Notes under the pieces: model-generated
Told to the model about the DNA's origin: nothing
Databases searched by the model: none
What the model saw: the letters and a program-made list of their open reading frames with translations, nothing else
Part shown: positions 55,486-60,000 of the stretch, in pieces
Layout of the letters: each line of letters starts with the position of its first letter
How positions within the stretch are numbered: position 1 is the stretch's first letter
Assembly (NCBI GenBank): GCA_905221605.1
Contig: CAJNDS010002069.1
Span: forward strand, 348,541 to 408,540
Source: Symbiodinium natans
Taxonomy: Eukaryota > Sar > Dinophyceae > Suessiales > Symbiodiniaceae
DNA length: 60,000 nt
Direction: 5' to 3'
Program-made: the position numbers and the translations under genes

Positions 55486-55925
55486 GAAGCAGCCAAGAGC
55501 CCTCTGCTCAGAAAGCCCCTCCCGCTCCCCCCGAACTGCTGGAAGCCAACACAGGTGGAGACAGCTTAACCGCAAGGAGATCTTGAGAGGAAAGCGGCAC
55601 CCCAAAAAGCAACAACGGTGGACCGCACGAAAAACCCACGACGACCAAGAGCCCCGGACATGCAGGAGTGCTAGGCAATATGCCCACGCAGAAGCCCCCC
55701 GGCCTGCACTCGTCTTGCCGAACCCCACCGCTCGGCAAGGTCCGCGTGCTACTAAGAGCCCTTCCGGGCCACCAGATTTGCGTGAAGCCAAGAGCCCTCT
55801 GCTCCGAAAGCCCTTCCCGCTCCCCGAAGTGCTGCAAGCCAACACAGTGAAGCTTAACGACGAGGGAATCCGTGCTGAGAGGAGAGCATGACCACAAAAA
55901 GCAACAACGGTGGACCGCACGAAAT
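55486..55925 (-). repeat. tandem duplication of about 295 bp in presumed intron
   Basis: Sequence near 55602-55630 (GCAACAACGGTGGACCGCAC) recurs at 55900-55925, and the AAGAGCCCTCTGCTC block at 55496-55560 recurs at 55790-55850. The two units are imperfect copies about 295 bp apart between the SAM exon and the P-loop exon. Confidence 0.75.
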
Positions 55926-55949
55926 GCACTCCACCTTGGCGCCGGCCTC

Positions 55950-56240
55950 GGCCGTCGGCAAGGACACGGCAGCGATGCGTTCGGCCAGGACTTTGCGCGG
56001 CCCCATGCGAATGTTCATGTCTTGCATGTCGTTCAAAGTCAACCTCAAAAGCGCCTTGCCCATGATTTCCTCGCTGTTGAGAATATTTGTAAAATTCTGT
56101 ACCGTCTCCTTGCCGCAGTTCGCCTCTTCCAAGACCGCTCTGGCCCAATAACCGACCTTCTCATCCACACTGACTTGAGGCACTTTTGCAAAAGAGACAT
56201 CGCAAGCCGCACCTCCTCAGACGTAAACAAGTCGATCTCG
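55950..56240 (-). CDS. SAM-domain exon
   Basis: Reads VDEKVGYWARAVLEEANCGK, NFTNILNSEEIMGKALLRLT and LNDMQDMNIRMGPRKVLAER. The pattern I-x-G-x-x-L-L-x-L-T-x-x-D-M-x-x-M-x-I-x-x-G-x-R is that of a sterile-alpha-motif domain, a protein-protein interaction module. The upstream part (FTSEEVRLAMS) sits in another frame about 56190-56230, so the beginning is uncertain. SAM domains joined to P-loop NTPases are plausible for signalling or effector-like proteins. Confidence 0.65.
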
Positions 56241-57280
56241 CCAGCTGTCTTTTAGCCACTCGGCCTGCAGCAAGCGGCACAAATGCTAGTGTCAGCGAGC
56301 CTTCGCAGAGCCCGCCTGATCGAAGTTTGCTTTGGCCTGCAGGAGCCACACATAACTACGAAGCCCTCACCAGCAAGAACATGCTCCTTGAAAGTGCCTC
56401 GGTCGTCGCCTCTGCCACGTCATCCTTTGCTGAGGGGGCCTCCCAACATGGACTGATCCCGAGAAGACCTACCTGTGCTGCTGGCAGGACCGTTTCATGC
56501 AAGCATGAGACCATCGCAATCAAGCCCTCAAGCTCCTCGAGATTCATCTGATGCTCCCGCCGAGCAGCTTTCGATGCGAAATCCGAACACACGCCAGGAC
56601 AAACCACTCCCGCCTTGCTTTCGTTGTCCCGTGGTCAGAGACACACTCGGGCAGGAGCGAAGGAAACACCATCAGAACAGCACAAGGCACGCCACGCCGA
56701 AACGACAAACCCTTGTCGCCTTGACGTCTTCATTGTCTTCGGCCTCACCACCATCCAAAGTGCTATCAGCCTCAGCTCTGCAGGACATAAGCCTAACACT
56801 GCATTTCCTCTCGGTCTCGGCTCCCCGCCTTGGCCCTGCGTGCGAGCAAGTTGTGTGCCCATATTGCCGGAGGAACCGACCTCGCTCTGGCTTGCGCATC
56901 TTCCGCACATCACATCCCACCTTGGAAACGGTACGGCACCCGCTCCAAGCAAAGCCCGCGCCGTCTGCGTTGCTCGCCTGAGGCTGCTCGGGGAACCCTC
57001 TAACACTGTTCAAGGCGCTGGTCTTAGGCTCTGGCAACACGCCAGGAACAGAGGCCTGCTCATGGCGGCAGTCGTCTTAGCCTAGCTGTCCTCTGGCTCG
57101 AGCAAAAGCACTGCAATCTGCATGAACGAATGGTCGAGCTCTACCTGTTTCAGTTTGAGTGCTGGTTCATCCCTCCAGCTGGCTTTTGGGCTTGGGTTTA
57201 GAGCTTCAGCTTCTGGGTTGAGGATATCGGGGTCACGGGGACGGGGGTTCAAGGGTCACGGCAAACTCAAGGAAACCCCC
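56241..57280. other. no recognisable gene
   Basis: Overlapping frames on both strands (for example plus 56475-56981, minus 56635-57040), none with a recognised domain. Possibly 5' exons of the SAM/NTPase gene; not supported. Confidence 0.35.
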
Positions 57281-57815
57281 AACCGCCCAGGTGAAACCCC
57301 AACCGCCCCGCCAGGACCGCAGGTGAAGCCCCAACCGCTCCATGTGAAACCCCAACCGCCCCGTCAGGACCCCATGTGAAACCCCAAACCGCCCCGTCAG
57401 GATCCCAGGTGAAACCCCAAACCGCCCCGTCAGGAGCCCAGGTGAAACCCCCCAACCAAGCCCAGGTGAAACCCCAACCGCCCCACCAGGAGCCCAGGTG
57501 AAACCCCAACCGCCCCGCCAGGAGTCCAGGTGAAACCACCCAACTTCCCGCCAGGTGAACTGCCCGCCAGGAGCCCAGGTGAAACCCCCCAAGTGCCCGC
57601 CAGGAGCCCAGGTGAAACCCCCCAACTGCCCGCCAGGAGCCAGATGAACTGCCCGCCAGGAGCCCAGGTGAAACCCCCCAAGTGCCCGCCAGGAGCCCAG
57701 GTGAAACCCCCCACAGCCCACCAAGAGCCCAAGTGAAACCCCCCAGCTGCCCACCAGCAGCCCAGGTGAAACCCCCCAGCAGCCCAGGTGAAACCCCCCA
57801 GCTGCCCGACACGTA
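57281..57815 (+). repeat. 33-bp minisatellite, CAGGTGAAACCCC orientation
   Basis: About 16 degenerate units of roughly 30-34 bp, each with AGCCCAGGTGAAACCCC and a GCCCGCCAGG or CCCCGTCAGG part. Minus-strand Gly-Trp-rich frames across it are repeat artefacts. Confidence 0.9.
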
Positions 57816-57824
57816 CCCTCGCGC

Positions 57825-58100
57825 CCCGATTCCGGGTTTCACCTGCCCTCCCGCGCCCCCCTCCCCGGTTTCACCTGCCCTCCCGCGGCCCCCTTCCTGG
57901 GTTTCACCTGCCCTCCCGCGGCCCCCTTCCTGGGTTTCACCTGCCCTCCTGTGCCCCCTTCCTGGGTTTCACCTGCTCTCCTGCGCCCCCCTTCCTGGGT
58001 TTCACCTGCCCTCCTGCGCCCCGATTCCGGGTTTTGCTATCCCGCGCCCCGATTCCGGGTTTCACCTGCCCTCCTGCGCCCCGATTCCGGGTTTCAGTGT
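57825..58100 (-). repeat. 33-bp minisatellite, GGGTTTCACCTG orientation
   Basis: About 8 units with CCTGGGTTTCACCTGCCCTC and a GCGGCCCCCTT part. The core is the reverse complement of CAGGTGAAACCC in the preceding array, so the two arrays stand in inverted orientation with almost no spacer. Confidence 0.9.
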
Positions 58101-58132
58101 GTAGTATAGGGAGGGTTTATGAACCGATTAAC

Positions 58133-58265
58133 TTTTTCCGGTCACTACGGTCACTACAGCGGTCACTACGGTCACTATGGATTTAATGAAATCAAATTAC
58201 GTTTTTTTTGCGGTCACCACGGTCACTACGGGCACTATGGTCACAATGCGGTCACTGCGGTCACA
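58133..58265 (+). repeat. GGTCACTAC short tandem repeat
   Basis: Repeated CGGTCACTA words with CAGCGGTCAC and CACGGTCAC variants, interrupted by about 40 bp of AT-rich sequence at 58168-58210. Confidence 0.85.
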
Positions 58266-58879
58266 TCTTGACTTCCGAACTGCCGGAAGGTACCAATCAT
58301 CGGTTCGCCCACGCTCTATTCATGCTTCCCTTTTAGCAGTTACTTCCTCACTGTCTGGTTTTCCCGCTAGTACTAATGCCTTGGGAAGTTAACGTACCGC
58401 CGTTCTAGTTTCCTGGCTCATTAGTTCTCCTTTTCATGGTACCTTTCCGGCAGTTCACGCTTCATAATCCTTGTCGCAAAAAGATCTTGCTTGAGACAGT
58501 GACAGAATCATGGCAGGAACGCCCACGGAGGAAGACGCTGCCATACGCAATCGCACTGAAGAACAACATACCCAAACCACATGTGCATATCAAGTCAAAC
58601 CTTCACAAGGGAATCATAGGGCACAGTTGAGGATCCAATGGTTGAAAAACAGCGTTGCATGCTGCTGTCGTGCGAGAAGATTTGGCGGAATTGTTTTCGA
58701 GTGATATGGTCTTATGCGCGTGCGAACCGCAGAACCGCCAACCGTCACGAACAAGTCGCAGCAAGTCGCATATCACTATGTCCACAGCCCAAGAGACACT
58801 GCAGAAGAAGGAGAATCAAGACTCGATTGATTCAGGGAACTCCAACTCGCGACTGCTTTTGTTGCACAGACGGCATGCA
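58266..58879. other. no recognisable gene
   Basis: Plus frames of 60-120 codons (for example from 58655) overlap the 3' end of the NTPase gene and show no domain. It probably holds the 3' untranslated region of the minus-strand gene. Confidence 0.4.
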
Positions 58880-60000
58880 TCACAAGTAGCCCAGTTCGCG
58901 CATCTTCTCATCTTCCTCGCCTACCATCTTGAAAATGTAGAAGCGGTGTTTCAGCGCAATTGCATCGGCACGAAGCCTCTTGAGCAGTCGCTCCCTTGGA
59001 GCCAGCTTGAGCAGCTCCCTCTCTAGCTCAATCTCGGCTGCGTTCTTGGTCATGTAGCCTTTCGGTGTTTCCGCCACCGTCCTGAGGAATGCCTCATACT
59101 TCGAGGGAAAGAGCCATGGGGGAAAGAACCATGACAGTCCAGCCAGCTCCTTGGGCGCAGTAGTTTCCTTGAGCGCAGTGTCGAGCGGCGCTACTGCATT
59201 TCTGTATCTCTGACCCACTATCTGCTCAAACTCCACAGTTTCCCTCAAGGCGGCCCGGAGCATGTCTTGCAACAAGCGGAAGCTGCCACCAAAGCGGCAG
59301 TAGAAGTACTCCAGCCCTGACTTCCATCGCGACTCATCCTCTCCAAGGACCTGCTGGAGCAACTTGTGGTATTCGTCCGTGGCAACCTTCTGGAACTGCT
59401 GGAACGGGAGCCCATCTACAATCAGCATGTCTGACATATTGTACTTCGCAGGCATCAGGTCTGCAACCGCGGAGATGCTCACCTCTATGATGAACTTCGC
59501 TCTTGGAAAGTCGTAGGTCAACCTTCTTGCCAAGGCTCCAACACGGGAGGCGATGTCATCACACTCGTTGGCTGAGAAGGCATCTGCTCGGTTCCTGGTC
59601 GTGAGCGCCAAGTAGAGGATGACAGGTCCTCCTGTTGCTCTTCTGCAGTCCTCGTCCAAGATCTCCAGGAGGTCCTCAGGTAAACAGGAAAAGTTCGGAG
59701 GCAGCTCCAAGACCTTTAGTCGCGCGCGGAGCCTAGCAGTGAGATCAAAGTCCTTGCCAGGTTCTACATCTTGCTGGAGAGGTATGATCCATCTGCCGTC
59801 CTCAGCGTACTGCCCGAGTACAGACTGAATGAGTGTTGTCTTTCCAACACCTTGCGGGCCACTGACAAGCAAGAAGGAGGGAGATTGCTTCTCTTTGGGC
59901 CCTTCCATGTCCAAGAACTCCCGGAGCATTCGCTCTGCTTGTGGCCTCTCCTCTGCTTGGTTGGCGTAAACCTTGTACGCCTTGCTCAACTTCTTTGCGG
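58880..60000 (-). CDS. P-loop NTPase (STAND-like), 5' end beyond window
   Basis: At least 370 codons, open to the window edge: the first visible codon set near 59989 is TTG in a continuing frame, so the start lies outside. Walker A is FLLVSGPQGVGKTTLIQSVL (about residues 39-58 of the visible part). A hydrophobic strand VILYLALTTRNRA (about 123-135) may hold the Walker B region, although a typical hhhhDE is not seen. KFIIEVSISAVADL and the later FGGSFRLLQDMLRAALRE resemble sensor and helical parts of STAND/AAA-type ATPases. A predicted Trp-rich segment (AGLSWFFPPWLFPSKYEAFL) and a helical, charged C-terminus follow (LERELLKLAPRERLLKRLRA). The function is unknown. It lies 2.7 kb from another P-loop gene on the same strand, but the two are not clear paralogues. 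Confidence 0.75.
   Translation of the reverse strand, partial: AKKLSKAYKVYANQAEERPQAERMLREFLDMEGPKEKQSPSFLLVSGPQGVGKTTLIQSVLGQYAEDGRWIIPLQQDVEPGKDFDLTARLRARLKVLELPPNFSCLPEDLLEILDEDCRRATGGPVILYLALTTRNRADAFSANECDDIASRVGALARRLTYDFPRAKFIIEVSISAVADLMPAKYNMSDMLIVDGLPFQQFQKVATDEYHKLLQQVLGEDESRWKSGLEYFYCRFGGSFRLLQDMLRAALRETVEFEQIVGQRYRNAVAPLDTALKETTAPKELAGLSWFFPPWLFPSKYEAFLRTVAETPKGYMTKNAAEIELERELLKLAPRERLLKRLRADAIALKHRFYIFKMVGEEDEKMRELGYL

Larger units (their letters stand above)
53190..56240 (-). pseudogene. SAM-domain plus P-loop NTPase gene, RHS/crinkler-like, rearranged
   Basis: Minus-strand order: SAM domain (56240-55950), a duplicated intron (55.93-55.2 kb), then a P-loop NTPase exon (about 55070-54420), then after a gap a C-terminal piece (53753-53511; GVPWEQMVANSLVARFRLYC). 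The stretch between the last two (about 53970-54430) reads on the plus strand as the expected middle of such a protein. The layout NTPase, G-V-P-R segment, then a G-x-x-W-E C-terminal region resembles RHS/crinkler-type proteins. A one-base shift at the P-loop breaks the main frame. The family call rests on layout and short motifs, so it is tentative; the P-loop and SAM calls are firmer. Confidence 0.5.

Noticed and set aside
57233-57842. Gly/Trp-rich minus proteins of up to 191 codons
   Set aside because: Translation of the 33-bp minisatellite only.

Overview
The window looks like nuclear DNA of a dinoflagellate, most likely a Symbiodiniaceae-like alga. The signs are a relic of the dinoflagellate spliced leader (2925-2941), scattered TTTAGGG-type telomere repeats, very short exons with both GT and GC splice donors, gene families that are expanded in dinoflagellates, and a large load of retroelements and simple repeats. 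No bacterial operon, rRNA gene or convincing tRNA gene was seen.

Layout. 1-3.1 kb: a frameshifted PLD-like nuclease copy behind an (ACATATAT)n microsatellite, then a spliced-leader relic. 3.17-10.38 kb: an apparently complete tyrosine-recombinase (DIRS/Ngaro-class) retrotransposon on the minus strand. It carries a small membrane ORF, gag, RT-RNase H, a cytosine-methyltransferase-like ORF and a tyrosine recombinase, has split direct repeats, and sits inside another (ACATATAT)n array. 10.4-23 kb: mostly noncoding sequence with a 360-bp CT tract, telomere-like tracts, AT-rich repeats and a 344-bp inverted repeat (19.49-20.23 kb). 23.1-23.8 kb: a fragment of a dinoflagellate-expanded family.

27.0-31.8 kb (minus): a polycystin-2-like (PKD2/TRPP) channel gene split into many tiny exons. 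All six membrane segments and the pore can be read in order, and telomere-type repeats and a palindrome lie in its introns. 32-36.6 kb: noncoding or unrecognised. 36.84-40.98 kb: a satellite of about 41 units of 99-100 bp, close to a (CCCTAAA)n tract.

44.3-51.9 kb (minus): a decayed Ty1/copia element with gag, zinc knuckle, protease, RT and RNase H. I could not find an integrase; that position holds a 443-codon frame with a CCHH finger. 53.2-56.2 kb: a broken SAM-domain plus P-loop NTPase gene (RHS/crinkler-like) whose middle part reads on the opposite strand, suggesting an internal inversion. 57.3-58.1 kb: two 33-bp minisatellites in opposite orientation. 58.9-60 kb (minus): an open P-loop NTPase that continues past the window edge.

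There is no operon logic here. One host channel gene and one or two NTPase genes are embedded in mobile and repetitive DNA. The DIRS element is the most coherent system: its identical terminal repeats and open frames suggest recent movement, and its termini and recombinase fit insertion through a short ACAT core into a microsatellite.
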